Below are positions 9,193-19,800 of a DNA stretch of 64,000 nt, in pieces. This DNA comes from Tyzzerella sp. (lineage in GTDB: Bacteria; Bacillota; Clostridia; Lachnospirales; Lachnospiraceae). The first letter of the stretch is position 1, and every line of letters starts with the position of its first letter. The position numbers and the translations under genes are program-made. The notes beneath the pieces were generated by a model. The model saw nothing but the letters and a program-made list of their open reading frames with translations, did not search any database and was not told the origin of the DNA. The stretch lies in assembly GCA_017410145.1 (NCBI GenBank), contig JAFQRJ010000031.1, positions 28,988 through 92,987 of the forward strand, in the 5' to 3' direction.

Positions 9193-9221
9193 TTGACTGT
9201 ACTAGTGAATTGTGTTATATT
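9193..9221 (+). promoter_or_regulatory. Sigma-A promoter for the defence island
   Basis: TTGACT (9193-9198), 17-bp spacer, TATATT (9216-9221), with TGTG just before the -10. It lies 55 bp upstream of the Fic start. No comparable promoter was noticed until the reverse gene at 20657, so it may drive the whole string through hsdR. Confidence 0.75.
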
Positions 9222-9275
9222 CAATTATATCAAAACTCGCAAAATGATTAAATTAAACACTGACAAGGGGGTAGT

Positions 9276-10274
9276 ATGAGAAAAATTTATTATGATGAAA
9301 AGTGGAAAAAACTACTTACACCTGAAATAGTTTCTTTGCTTACCACTATCCATGAGTTCAAAGGTGAACAGACCGTATTTGTTGAAAGATATGGAAATGA
9401 ATTAGAACAATTGGCTGAAGCAACACATATACAAAGCGTTGAGGCATTTAACAGTATTGAAGGAATTTATATATGTGATGAACGATTAAAGTTGATTGCA
9501 TTGGATAAGACAATGCCAAAGACACGAAAAGAATTTGAAATTGCAGGGTATAGAGATGTGTTAAATACAATTAATTATAATTATGAACACATACCAATAA
9601 AGTCTTCTATCATATTGAACTTACACAGAGATTTAAATAAATTTAATGTAGCTGGCATAGGTGGTAAATATAAAGAAAATGGTGACATGTTGGAAATGAT
9701 TAATGAACTATGTGATGATTATGATGAAATTACAAGAAATGAACTTGTTGATCCATTGCTGGTAATCCCTATGTTTATATTAGATTTTATGTGCATTCAT
9801 CCGTTCGGGGATGACAATGGGAGAATGAGTCGTTTGTTGACGTCACTGTTGTTATATCGAGCAGGCTATCTTGTTGGGAAGTATATCAGTGTAGAAAAAT
9901 TGATGGAAAATCTCAAAGACACCTATTATGAAGCAGTGCAAGCAAGTTCAAAACATTGGCATAAGGATGAAAATAATTATGAACCGTTTGTTAGATTCAT
10001 GTTGGGAATTATTTCTAATGCGTATTTGGAATTTTTTGCCAGAATACGCTTATCGATTATGAATGGTTTGTCGAAACCAGAACACGTGAGAGAAATTATT
10101 AAAGAAACGTTAGGCACAATTACAAAGACGGAAATTATGAAAAAATGTCCGAATATCAGTCAAATAACAATTCAACGAACATTGGCAGATTTGCTTGCCA
10201 AGGGTGAGATTGTAAAAATTGGCGGAGGAAGATATACAAAATACACATGGAATTGGTCGAGAGGGGACGAGTAA
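9276..10274 (+). CDS. Fic family protein with C-terminal winged helix
   Basis: 332 residues. The Fic core motif is HPFGDDNGRMSR from His175 (consensus HPFxxGNGRxxR, with Asp in place of the first Gly). Such enzymes transfer AMP or a related group to target hydroxyls. An SIEG segment (about 65-70) resembles the N-terminal inhibitory helix only loosely. The last 60 residues (EIMKKCPNISQITIQRTLADL) look like a winged helix-turn-helix. AAGGGGG precedes the ATG. The stop is directly followed by the hsdM ATG, tying it to the restriction system. Fic genes are frequent passengers in type I systems; whether it is regulator, toxin or defence effector is not known. Confidence 0.88.
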   Translation: MRKIYYDEKWKKLLTPEIVSLLTTIHEFKGEQTVFVERYGNELEQLAEATHIQSVEAFNSIEGIYICDERLKLIALDKTMPKTRKEFEIAGYRDVLNTINYNYEHIPIKSSIILNLHRDLNKFNVAGIGGKYKENGDMLEMINELCDDYDEITRNELVDPLLVIPMFILDFMCIHPFGDDNGRMSRLLTSLLLYRAGYLVGKYISVEKLMENLKDTYYEAVQASSKHWHKDENNYEPFVRFMLGIISNAYLEFFARIRLSIMNGLSKPEHVREIIKETLGTITKTEIMKKCPNISQITIQRTLADLLAKGEIVKIGGGRYTKYTWNWSRGDE

Positions 10275-11777
10275 ATGATTACAGGCGAATTGAAAAATAA
10301 AATAGATAGTATGTGGGATGTATTTGCAGCGGGAGGTTTGGTAAACCCATTAGATGTCATTGAACAAGTTACGTATTTGATGTTTATTCATGATTTAGAT
10401 GATGCCGATAATATCCGAGCAAAAGAAAGCGCAATGCTTGGACTCCCATACAAGAGTATCTTTGCTAATGAGGTGTCTATTGGGGATAGAACGATTGATG
10501 GAACACAGTTGAAATGGTCTGTATTTCATGATTTCCCAGCTGCTCGTATGTATACTGTAATGCAGGAGTGGGTGTTCCCATTTATTAAGAATCTACATGG
10601 AGATAGAAATAGTGCATATTCCAAATATATGGATGATGCTATCTTTAAGCTTCCCACACCGTTATTATTATCTAAAGTTGTGGATGCGTTAGATGAGATT
10701 TATGCGATTATGGCAGAGGTAAAGGATGTGGATATTAGAGGCGATGTCTATGAATATCTGTTATCAAAGATTTCGCAGTCTGGAAGAAACGGTCAATTTA
10801 GAACACCACGTCATATTATTCGCATGATGGTTGAACTTATGCAACCAAAACCGGATGATGTTATTTGTGACCCTGCTTGTGGTACATCTGGATTTCTTGT
10901 GACAGCAGGAGAATATTTGAAAGAGAAACATAAAGAAGAAATCTTCTTCAACAAACAGAAAAAAACCCACTATATGAATCATATGTTTTACGGTTTTGAT
11001 ATGGACAGAACCATGCTAAGAATTGGTGCAATGAACATGATGACACATGGCGTAGAAAGCCCGTTTATCGAATATCGTGATAGTTTATCTGACCAAAATC
11101 AAGACAAGGACAAGTATTCTTTAATACTTGCCAATCCACCATTTAAAGGTAGTTTAGATGTAGATACAGTATCGGCAGATTTGTTAAAAATGTGCAAAAC
11201 CAAAAAGACTGAGTTGTTATTCTTGGTTGCGTTTGTACGCATGTTGAAAGTGGGCGGAAGATGTGCGTGTATTGTCCCAGATGGCGTCTTATTTGGCTCG
11301 TCTGCAGCTCATAAAGCGATTCGTAAAGAATTGGTTGAAGGAAATCGCTTGGAAGCAGTGATTTCAATGCCTTCAGGCGTATTTAAACCATATGCGGGAG
11401 TATCGACGGGAATCTTGATTTTTACAAAAACAGGGCATGGTGGTACGGATAATGTCTGGTTCTATGATATGACTGCAGATGGACTTAGTTTGGATGATAA
11501 GAGAACACCAGTGGCAGAGAATGACATTGATGATATCATTGAGCGATTCCATAACTTAGACAAGGAGACGGAAAGAAAGAGAACGGACAAGTCTTTTTTT
11601 GTACCAAAGGAAGAAATCGTTGGAAATGAGTATGATTTATCAATTAACAAATATAAACAGGTGGAATATGTAGCGGTTGAATATCCACCAACAAGCGAGA
11701 TTTTGGCTAATATTAAGAAAATTGAATGTCAAATTAATAAAGAATTGGATGAATTGGGAAAATTATTAAACCTATAG
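10275..11777 (+). CDS. hsdM: Type I restriction-modification system, DNA methyltransferase subunit HsdM
   Basis: 500 residues. An N-terminal helical HsdM domain (MWDVFAAGGLVNP) precedes an N6-adenine methyltransferase domain with the SAM-binding DPACGTSGFL (about 197-206) and the catalytic NPPF (about 286). It methylates host DNA and with HsdS and HsdR forms the restriction complex. It begins at the base after the Fic stop, with GAGGGGA inside the fic end as its ribosome binding site. The specificity and nuclease genes are not adjacent but 1.7 and 5 kb further on. Confidence 0.95.
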   Translation: MITGELKNKIDSMWDVFAAGGLVNPLDVIEQVTYLMFIHDLDDADNIRAKESAMLGLPYKSIFANEVSIGDRTIDGTQLKWSVFHDFPAARMYTVMQEWVFPFIKNLHGDRNSAYSKYMDDAIFKLPTPLLLSKVVDALDEIYAIMAEVKDVDIRGDVYEYLLSKISQSGRNGQFRTPRHIIRMMVELMQPKPDDVICDPACGTSGFLVTAGEYLKEKHKEEIFFNKQKKTHYMNHMFYGFDMDRTMLRIGAMNMMTHGVESPFIEYRDSLSDQNQDKDKYSLILANPPFKGSLDVDTVSADLLKMCKTKKTELLFLVAFVRMLKVGGRCACIVPDGVLFGSSAAHKAIRKELVEGNRLEAVISMPSGVFKPYAGVSTGILIFTKTGHGGTDNVWFYDMTADGLSLDDKRTPVAENDIDDIIERFHNLDKETERKRTDKSFFVPKEEIVGNEYDLSINKYKQVEYVAVEYPPTSEILANIKKIECQINKELDELGKLLNL

Positions 11778-11786
11778 GAGAAAAAG

Positions 11787-12683
11787 ATGCTTAGAGTAAG
11801 TAGAAGAGGCGGCTTTTCAGATAGAAATGGGATTAGTCCGGAAAACACAGAAATTCAACTTCGAGATTTTGATAAACGAACTAGAGTGCAGTTTGCAAAT
11901 CTAATAGTTCAATTATATGGTACTATATATGGAGATGCGCACTATACGCATGATGACAAACAAGAACTATTTAAATATGTGTATGGGGAAGTTTATACAC
12001 AGACAATTGATGTTTCGCGTTATTATTCTGAGCAAACCTTTTTTAAGAATATAAACGAAACGCTTATGAATGATAATTATGACGCCGTCTTGACTTTAAT
12101 AGAAACATTTGCGCAATATTGGTACCAATATCTGGGAAAATATTCCACGTACTCAGAATATAGAAAGCAAAGAAATGAGTTGCACGATAGATTTAACCAT
12201 ATTTTTAAAAAGGAATATGTTGGGTACAGATTAATTAATGGAAAAATTTCTCCTATCAGTGATGAGATGGAAGTTACTTCCATTAAAAATGCATTGTGTA
12301 GCAAGTATGAGTCTGTGAGGGAACATATTGCTAAGGCAAACACACTTCTTGCTGATAGGGACAATCCAGATTATGAAAATTCGATTAAAGAAAGTATAAG
12401 TGCTGTGGAAGCGATTTGTGAGATATTTACTGAATTAAAAGGGAAGGAAGCCACACTTGGTAATATGTTAAAGAAATTGGAAAACAAAGGAGTGGTTATT
12501 CATGGCGGATTGAAGACTGCATTTAACGTTTTGTATGGATACACAAGTGATGCGAATGGGATTAGACATGCTGGTGATATAGGTGGGCCAGCATCAACAT
12601 TTGAGGAAGCAAAATTTATGCTAGTTTCTTGTAGTGCGTTTGTTAATTACTTAATTGGAGTATGGAGTGCTACCACTAAATAA
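11787..12683 (+). CDS. AbiJ-NTD4-like protein, putative abortive-infection component
   Basis: 298 residues. The N-terminus (FSDRNGISPENTEIQLRDFD, then RTRVQFANLIVQLY) matches the pattern I associate with the AbiJ N-terminal domain 4 family. The C-terminal half (SISAVEAICEIF ... NGIRHAGDIGGPASTFEEAKFMLVSCSAFVNYLIG) has the helical form of HEPN-type Abi C-terminal domains, with an IRHAG signature. Such proteins are often RNases in phage-defence loci. It lies 9 bp after hsdM with AGGAG. The family call is from pattern memory only. Confidence 0.68.
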   Translation: MLRVSRRGGFSDRNGISPENTEIQLRDFDKRTRVQFANLIVQLYGTIYGDAHYTHDDKQELFKYVYGEVYTQTIDVSRYYSEQTFFKNINETLMNDNYDAVLTLIETFAQYWYQYLGKYSTYSEYRKQRNELHDRFNHIFKKEYVGYRLINGKISPISDEMEVTSIKNALCSKYESVREHIAKANTLLADRDNPDYENSIKESISAVEAICEIFTELKGKEATLGNMLKKLENKGVVIHGGLKTAFNVLYGYTSDANGIRHAGDIGGPASTFEEAKFMLVSCSAFVNYLIGVWSATTK

Positions 12684-12729
12684 TGAAAAGAATAATGAGG
12701 GCTTTTGAGGATAGCAAGAGGAGAGAATA

Positions 12730-13419
12730 ATGGCATTTTCTAAAGAAATTCAAGAAGAAATTTATAATTACTGTAACAATCATTTGGCTGATGAAGAATG
12801 GTATGAGACAGAATTCTTCTTTATTAAAGATGAAGATTTAAGAAAACGACTTGTTGAAGAATTCAAAGCCATAAGATTTGCGTACAAATTGTATGAAGGA
12901 ATTGAAGCTAAAGGAGAAAATTTAATATTTGAAGTAAGAAATCAAATTTTGGCATATGCGACTATTTATGAAGCGGTAATTGAAGAAGTACTAAAGACCT
13001 ATTATTCTGATACGAAGGAGTACCATGACTTGATGTATTCATGTGTTCCAATTCCAATTTCAATTCCAACGAAACAAAGAGAAGAATTAGGAGAATTACT
13101 GGAACATGATGGAAAAGATATTTATACGTTTTACTATGGCGAAAAGAAGAAAGACGAACCCAAAGTGCGATTTGATGATAAATGTTTGACGGCAGAAAAG
13201 TTAGGTGTCATTCATAAGTTTTTGAATAAAAAGTCTGAGGAGATAGATCTTCCGCGTGAAATAATAGAGATTTATAATTATCGGAATGGAATTCACTTAA
13301 TTGCAGAACGAAGGAAGAAAATAACTTACGAATTAGATTTGAGTAAAAAAGCATACCGTCGAATGAGACCTTTTATAGATCAAATAAAAGACAGACTACA
13401 AGCAGACGGGAAAATATAA
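12730..13419 (+). CDS. Unknown all-helical protein in the defence island
   Basis: 229 residues, rich in charged residues, with no signal peptide or membrane helix. The C-terminal part (IYNYRNGIHLIAERRKKITYELD) contains R-N-x-x-H, near but not identical to the HEPN R-x4-6-H motif. A short helical repeat (EVRNQILAYATIYEAVIEEVL) lies in the middle. I do not recognise a family. AGGAG sits 8 bp before the ATG. Position between the AbiJ-like gene and hsdS suggests a role in defence or in guarding hsdS, but nothing in the sequence proves it. Confidence 0.65.
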   Translation: MAFSKEIQEEIYNYCNNHLADEEWYETEFFFIKDEDLRKRLVEEFKAIRFAYKLYEGIEAKGENLIFEVRNQILAYATIYEAVIEEVLKTYYSDTKEYHDLMYSCVPIPISIPTKQREELGELLEHDGKDIYTFYYGEKKKDEPKVRFDDKCLTAEKLGVIHKFLNKKSEEIDLPREIIEIYNYRNGIHLIAERRKKITYELDLSKKAYRRMRPFIDQIKDRLQADGKI

Positions 13420-13443
13420 ATTTAGATTTGTGGAGATGATGAG

Positions 13444-14619
13444 ATGACAAAATTAAGTTCCATATGTACATTATTTACAGATGGAGATTGGATTGAAAGC
13501 AAAGATCAATCAGATTCGGGTATTCGTTTAATACAAACAGGTAATATAGGAGAGGGCTGTTTTTTAGAAAAAGCAGGTAAAGAAAAATATGTATCTGAAG
13601 AAACTTTCGATAGATTGAAATGTGAGGAAGTTTTTCCAGGTGATATTTTAATTTCTAGACTTCCTGAACCAGTAGGAAGAGCTTGCATTGTTCCAGAGAA
13701 AACTGAAAGAATGATAACAGCGGTTGATTGTAGCATTTGCAGAGTTAATGAAAAGCTAATTGATAAAGAATACCTATGTTATTTTCTGCAGTCTAGAAGT
13801 TATTATCAGCAGCTTAATAACAATGTAGCAGGGACTACTCGAAAAAGGATAAGCAGAAAAAATCTTGGTGATGTAGAAATTGATATTCCTTCTTTTGAAA
13901 TCCAAAAACATGTGGTTGAAGCGTTGAACAAGATTACTACAATTATTCAAGGGCGTAAACAGGAATTGCAAGAATTTGATAATCTCATCAAATCCCGATT
14001 TGTGGAGATGTTTGGCGACTTGGTTTTGGGTGATAAGTTTTCAGATGTAAAACAAAAAATCGGTGATATTGCATATGTAACAAAATTAGCAGGATTTGAA
14101 TTCACAAAGTTTATTCAATACAAAGAGCGAGGCGATATTATAATGCTTCGTGGTTTAAATTGTAAAAAGGGGCATTTGGTATTGGATGATATTAAATGGA
14201 TAGACAGAGAAACATCTGACTTGCTACCACGATCAAAATTATATTATGGAGATATTTTGATGACATATGCAGGAACAATTGGCGATGTGGCAATGGTGGA
14301 TGAAGATGATAAGTATCATCTTGCACCTAATGTTGCAAAGATAACCCTGCAAGATAAAAAGATGTGCAATCCAGTATTTTTGATACATTTGTTTATGTAT
14401 TCGCATGATTATATAATGACCTTTGCATCGCAGGTGGCTCAAGCATCAATCAATATGGAAAAGATAAGAAGTTTTGAATACTATTTTCCGCCAGTTGTTC
14501 TTCAAAACGAGTTTGAACAATTTGTAACACAAGTCGACAAATTGAAATTTGAAGTACAGAAGTCATTAGATGAAACACAAACATTAATGGATTCGCTTAT
14601 GCAACAATACTTTGGATAA
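13444..14619 (+). CDS. hsdS: Type I restriction-modification system, specificity subunit HsdS
   Basis: 391 residues, with two target-recognition domains (about 1-150 and 205-360) each followed by a helical spacer. The first spacer includes IPSFEIQKHVVEALNKITTII and the second FPPVVLQNEFEQFVTQVDKL. The conserved join KSRFVEMFGDL lies between the halves. It sets the DNA sequence recognised by the HsdM/HsdR complex. GGAG is 8 bp before the ATG. No second hsdS fragment or recombinase is nearby, so switching by inversion is not indicated. Confidence 0.92.
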   Translation: MTKLSSICTLFTDGDWIESKDQSDSGIRLIQTGNIGEGCFLEKAGKEKYVSEETFDRLKCEEVFPGDILISRLPEPVGRACIVPEKTERMITAVDCSICRVNEKLIDKEYLCYFLQSRSYYQQLNNNVAGTTRKRISRKNLGDVEIDIPSFEIQKHVVEALNKITTIIQGRKQELQEFDNLIKSRFVEMFGDLVLGDKFSDVKQKIGDIAYVTKLAGFEFTKFIQYKERGDIIMLRGLNCKKGHLVLDDIKWIDRETSDLLPRSKLYYGDILMTYAGTIGDVAMVDEDDKYHLAPNVAKITLQDKKMCNPVFLIHLFMYSHDYIMTFASQVAQASINMEKIRSFEYYFPPVVLQNEFEQFVTQVDKLKFEVQKSLDETQTLMDSLMQQYFG

Positions 14620-14645
14620 GATTTTCATTTAAAATGGGGGATTAT

Positions 14646-15665
14646 ATGAAAAATGAAATTACAAAACAAATGGAGATCGTGTTATATCGTACAGAAGACG
14701 ATTCTGTAACGGTTAGTGCATTGATAAAAGATGAATCTATCTGGATTACACAAAAAGCTATGGCAGAGTTATTCGGCGTAGATAAATCAGGAATCAGTAG
14801 ACATTTAACACACATCTTTGAGTCGGGAGAATTAGAAGAATCCTTGGTTGTTGCAAAAATTGCAACACCCAATCCACATGGTAAAACAGAGGGGACGACA
14901 CAGTATATACCGACAAATTATTACAATCTTGATGCCATTATTTCTGTTGGCTATCGAGTAAACTCAATACAAGCAACACAATTTCGTATTTGGGCAACAA
15001 ACATTTTGAAAGAATATATGATTAAAGGGTTTGTTATGGATGATGAACGTTTAAAACTCGCCAAAACAACTTTTGGAAAAGATTATTTTCGTGAGTTGCT
15101 AGAAAGAGTTCGCTCTATCCGTGCAAGTGAGCGTAGAATATGGCAACAAATCACTGACATATTTGCAGAATGTAGCATTGATTATAGCAAGGATTCAGAA
15201 ATTACTCACCGATTTTACGCAACAGTGCAAAATAAATTTCATTTTGCAATTACAGGCAAAACAGCCGCTGAAATTGTGTACGACTTGGCAGACCATACAA
15301 AAGAACATATGGGTTTAACTACATGGAAAAATGCCCCAGATGGTCGTATTTTAAAATCAGATACAACAATTGCAAAGAACTATCTAAGTGAAAAGGAAAT
15401 TAAACAGCTAGAAAGAACAGTGACGGGATACTTTGATTACATTGAAGATTTGATTGAACGAGAAAATGCATTTACAATGCAGGAATTTTCAGAAAGTATA
15501 AACGCCTTTTTAGAGTTTAGGAAATATGAAATTTTAAAAGACAATGGGCGTGTTTCGCATAAGCGGGCACAAGAGAGGGCATATGCGGAATATGAAGTCT
15601 ATAACAAAACCCAGCCTATTGAGTCGGATTTTGATAGGGTAGTAAAAAGAATAACTCAATCATAA
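14646..15665 (+). CDS. RhuM-family protein (virulence RhuM)
   Basis: 339 residues. An N-terminal region (SIWITQKAMAELFGVDKSGISRHLTHI, here split: WITQKAMAELFGV) looks like a DNA-binding helix-turn-helix. A long RhuM domain follows (NLDAIISVGYRVNSIQATQF, RIWATNILKEYMIKGFVMDD). The family is widespread in restriction islands and is also known as rhuM in the Salmonella SPI-3 island; its biochemical role is unresolved. An ATG at 14634 is in frame, but GGGGG at 14636-14640 fits the ATG at 14646. It lies between hsdS and the AbiH gene. Confidence 0.85.
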   Translation: MKNEITKQMEIVLYRTEDDSVTVSALIKDESIWITQKAMAELFGVDKSGISRHLTHIFESGELEESLVVAKIATPNPHGKTEGTTQYIPTNYYNLDAIISVGYRVNSIQATQFRIWATNILKEYMIKGFVMDDERLKLAKTTFGKDYFRELLERVRSIRASERRIWQQITDIFAECSIDYSKDSEITHRFYATVQNKFHFAITGKTAAEIVYDLADHTKEHMGLTTWKNAPDGRILKSDTTIAKNYLSEKEIKQLERTVTGYFDYIEDLIERENAFTMQEFSESINAFLEFRKYEILKDNGRVSHKRAQERAYAEYEVYNKTQPIESDFDRVVKRITQS

Positions 15666-15708
15666 GAAGAAGTTCATTCATAAAGTACAACGAACGAAAG
15701 GATAAGAA

Positions 15709-16788
15709 ATGAATATAACGTTTTTAATTGGAAATGGATTTGATGTTGGAATAGGAATGAAATCAAGATTTAAGGATTTTTTTCCTATATATCAAGAAAA
15801 TTCCTGTAAGAAGGAAGAAAGAATTAGAAAGTTTTCTGATGTGATTGGTAGTGATTATGACACATGGGCGGATTTTGAATGCGCACTTGGTCAATATACT
15901 TTGAAGTTTAATAATGAGACAAAACAAGACTTTATTGCTCAAGTTAAGGACTTCGAAAATGACTTTATTGAGTATTTAAAACATAACGAAATGACACTGG
16001 TGTTTGATGACGAAGTTGGAGATTTGATGGTAAATGCATTAGTACAATTTTATGATTCGAAAAATTTAGCACCAGAATCCAGTGCGGCGATAAGAAAAGT
16101 TTATTCTACTCATGGTGCGGAAAACCACACATATAATTTTATAAACTTTAACTATACGTTTACATTAGAGAAATGCTTGAAGACAATCTCGGATGATGTT
16201 GTTCGTACAAGAAGAAGTGGGAATGTGGAAAAAGTAGACAAAATAGGGCAAGTTGTTCATGTACACGGGAATTGCGAATTATATCCAATAATAGGAGTGA
16301 ATGATAAGAGTCAAATTGCGAACAAGGAACTCGCAGAAGATGGAATGTTTTGTCGTTATATTGTCAAGCCGCTTTTAAATCAGTTTTTAAGACAAGGAAA
16401 TGATGCAAACACGACAAATATCATTAACCAAAGTACAATTATATGTGTATATGGTATGGCGTTGGGCGAGACAGATAAAAAATGGTGGAACTTATTAATA
16501 AAATGGTTGAATGGCAATAGCGAGAGACAACTAGTGGTGTATGAGTATGATAATAAATATACTACATCTACACAATTTGGATGGCTAGAGAAAGAGGATT
16601 TGATTATCAATAAGTTGGCACAATATAGTGGTGTTGGAAATGATATAGAAAAATTACGATCAAGAATACATATTGCTATTCACAAGAACATTTTTTCTAT
16701 GAGACTCTCGATGAGAAGTGATGAGGAAATGGATCAACTTTACAACGAAATAATAATGGACCAAATGATGAATGATGTATTGGGATAA
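15709..16788 (+). CDS. AbiH-family bacteriophage abortive-infection protein
   Basis: 359 residues. The N-terminus FLIGNGFDVGIGMKSRFKDFF is the typical opening of the AbiH family (GNGFD). Further family-like segments are FINFNYTFTLE, VVHVHGN and CVYGMALGETDKKWW. Lactococcal AbiH aborts phage infection by an unknown mechanism. It is cytosolic, preceded by AAAGGA, and 33 bp from hsdR. Placement inside a type I operon argues for joint expression with restriction. Confidence 0.85.
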   Translation: MNITFLIGNGFDVGIGMKSRFKDFFPIYQENSCKKEERIRKFSDVIGSDYDTWADFECALGQYTLKFNNETKQDFIAQVKDFENDFIEYLKHNEMTLVFDDEVGDLMVNALVQFYDSKNLAPESSAAIRKVYSTHGAENHTYNFINFNYTFTLEKCLKTISDDVVRTRRSGNVEKVDKIGQVVHVHGNCELYPIIGVNDKSQIANKELAEDGMFCRYIVKPLLNQFLRQGNDANTTNIINQSTIICVYGMALGETDKKWWNLLIKWLNGNSERQLVVYEYDNKYTTSTQFGWLEKEDLIINKLAQYSGVGNDIEKLRSRIHIAIHKNIFSMRLSMRSDEEMDQLYNEIIMDQMMNDVLG

Positions 16789-16821
16789 TGTCGAGTAAAT
16801 TATAATTAGGAGCGTTGTATC

Positions 16822-19800
16822 ATGACAAACTTTGATTATTTAAAGAACGAACCGAAATTTAATAGTTTTTCAGATGTGGCAATTGTAGCGGAGAAAATTC
16901 TAAGTATTGATATTGAGTCATGTGTCATTAACTGTCGTCGTGCAATGGAATTTGCGATTAAGTGGATGTATTCTGTGGACAAGTCATTAGAAATGCCATA
17001 TCAAGATACGTTAATCAGTTTGATGAGTACAGAAGATTTTCACAATTTGGTAGATGACAATCTGTGGAAACGAATAGACTTGATTCGCAAGATTGGAAAC
17101 AGAGCAGCACATAATGGCAAAAAGATAACTATGGATGAAGCATCTTTATGTTTACAGAATCTTTTTGTCTTTTTGGATTATGTTGCTTATTGTTATGCTG
17201 ATACATACGAGGAACGTAAATTTGATGAGAGTTTATTGAAAGAACAGAAAGAGTTTACTGTCTATCACAAGATATCTGATGAAGATGTCGATTTAAAAGC
17301 ACTTGTGGCTGAAAACAAAGCTTTAAAAGAAGAATTAACTGCAAGGCGTGAAGAACAGCAACAAACATATGTGTCGAAACCATTGGATTTGTCCGAGTAT
17401 AAAACAAGGAAGATTTATATTGATGCAATGCTTGCAGATGCAGGTTGGATTGAGGGAAAAGACTGGATTAATGAAGTGGAAATTACAGGAATGCCAAATA
17501 AGTCTGAAGTGGGCTATGCAGACTATGTATTGTATGATGATATGCATAAACCGTTGGCGGTTGTTGAAGCGAAGCGAACTTGTGTGGATGTTTCTAAGGG
17601 GAGACAACAGGCAAAATTGTATGCGGACTTATTAGAAAAGAAACATCATCGTAGACCGGTAGTATTTTTAACCAATGGTTTCGAAACTAGAATTGTTGAT
17701 AATCAGTATCCAGAAAGAAAATGTGCGGTTATCTATTCAAAGCGAGATTTGGAACAGTTGTTTAATCTCCAAACAATGCGTACAAGTCTCAAACATCCTT
17801 CTGTAGATAGAAATATTGCAGGACGTTATTATCAAGAAAGCGCAGTGAAAGCAGTATGCGATAGTTTTGATAAGAAAAACAGACGTAAGGTACTCATTGT
17901 TATGGCAACGGGAGCAGGCAAAACGAGAACTGTTATAGCGTTATGTAAGGTGCTTTTGGATGCAGGATGGGTGAAAAATATTTTGTTTCTTGCAGATAGA
18001 AATTCCCTTGTTACACAGGCAAAAAGAAGTTTTGTAAATCTTTTGCCGGATTTGTCATGTTCTAACTTGGTAGAGGAAAAAGATAATTACAATGCACATT
18101 GTATTTTTTCCACCTATCAAACAATGATGCATTGTATTGATTCTGTCAAAGACGAAAATCGGAAAAAACTATTTACATGTGGTCATTTTGATTTAGTAAT
18201 TTGCGATGAGGCGCATCGTTCCATTTACAATAAGTATAGGGATATTTTCAATTACTTTGATGCAATGTTAGTGGGGTTAACTGCAACTCCCAAAGATGAG
18301 ATTGATAAGAATACATATAGTATTTTTGAACTGGAAAATGGTGTGCCGACATATGGATATGAGCTGGCACAAGCAGTAGAAGATGGATATCTTGTGGATT
18401 ATATGTCAGTGGAGACTAGATTGAAATTTATAGAGCAAGGAATTGTGTACGATGAATTATCCGAAGAAGATAAAGAGGAGTATGAGGATACATTTGGTAC
18501 AGAAGATGGAGAGCTTCCGGAACGAATTAATTCTTCTGCGTTAAACACATGGATATTTAATGAGGATACTATAAAGCAAGTTCTCCATACGTTAATGACA
18601 GATGGGTTGAAGATTCATTATGGGGAGATGCTTGGTAAAACAGTCATCTTTGCAAAGAACCATAAACACGCAGAAAAGATTTTGGAAGTCTTTAATAAGG
18701 AGTATCCGCATTTGAACAAAAGCGGTCAACCGTTTGCAAAAGTCATTGACAATTATATGACCTACGCCCAGAGTGCAATTGATGAATTTTCTGATGCAAA
18801 GAAATTGCCACAGATTGCCATATCAGTTGATATGCTAGATACAGGTATTGATGTGCCGGAAGTTTTGAACTTAGTGTTCTTTAAAAAAGTGATGAGTAAG
18901 GCGAAGTTCTGGCAAATGATTGGTCGTGGTACTCGTCTTTGCCCTGGATTATTGGACGGGGATAATAAGGATAAATTTTATATATTTGACTTCTGCGGTA
19001 ATTTTGAATTTTTTAGAATGAACCAAGGGAAACCTACTGCTAACATGGTGGCATTGCAAGGGGCTATTTTCAATTTGGAATTTCAAATGGCATACAAGCT
19101 ACAAGATTTACAATATCAAGTGGAACGATTAATAGCTTATAGAACCAAATTAGTCGAGGAGATGACAGGGAAAGTAAAGGAACTGAATAGGGATAATTTT
19201 GCCGTTCGTCAGCATTTGAAATATGTAGATACATACTCAGTAGTAGAGAACTATCAAGCATTAACTTATGAAGACACGTTGACTGTACGAGAGGAATTGG
19301 CACCACTAATCTTGCCTAATGGAGATGAGGCTAGTGCAGTACGGTTTGATGCCCTTATGTATGGAATAGAATTGGCATATCTTGCTGGAAAGAAATATGG
19401 AAAAGCTAGAGGTGATTTGTATAAAAGGGTGAGTGGTATTGCAAGTGTTGCAAATATACCGGAAATACAGGTGCAAGCAGAGTTGATTAATAAGATTTTG
19501 CATACGGATTATCTGGATAAAGCAGGTATAGATGAATTTGAACATGTTCGAGAGAACTTAAGAAACTTGATGAAATATATACCTGCCATTACGCATAGAT
19601 ATGATACGAATTTTAATGATGAGATCCTATCTGTGGATTGGCGTGAATCAGAATTGGAAAACGATGAATTGAAAAATTACAAGGCTAAAGCAGAATACTA
19701 TGTGCGACAGCATCAGGACAATTTTGTTATTGCCAAGTTAAAAACCAATAAACCATTAACAGTAAGTGACATTTCGGTATTGGAAGACATTTTATGGAAC

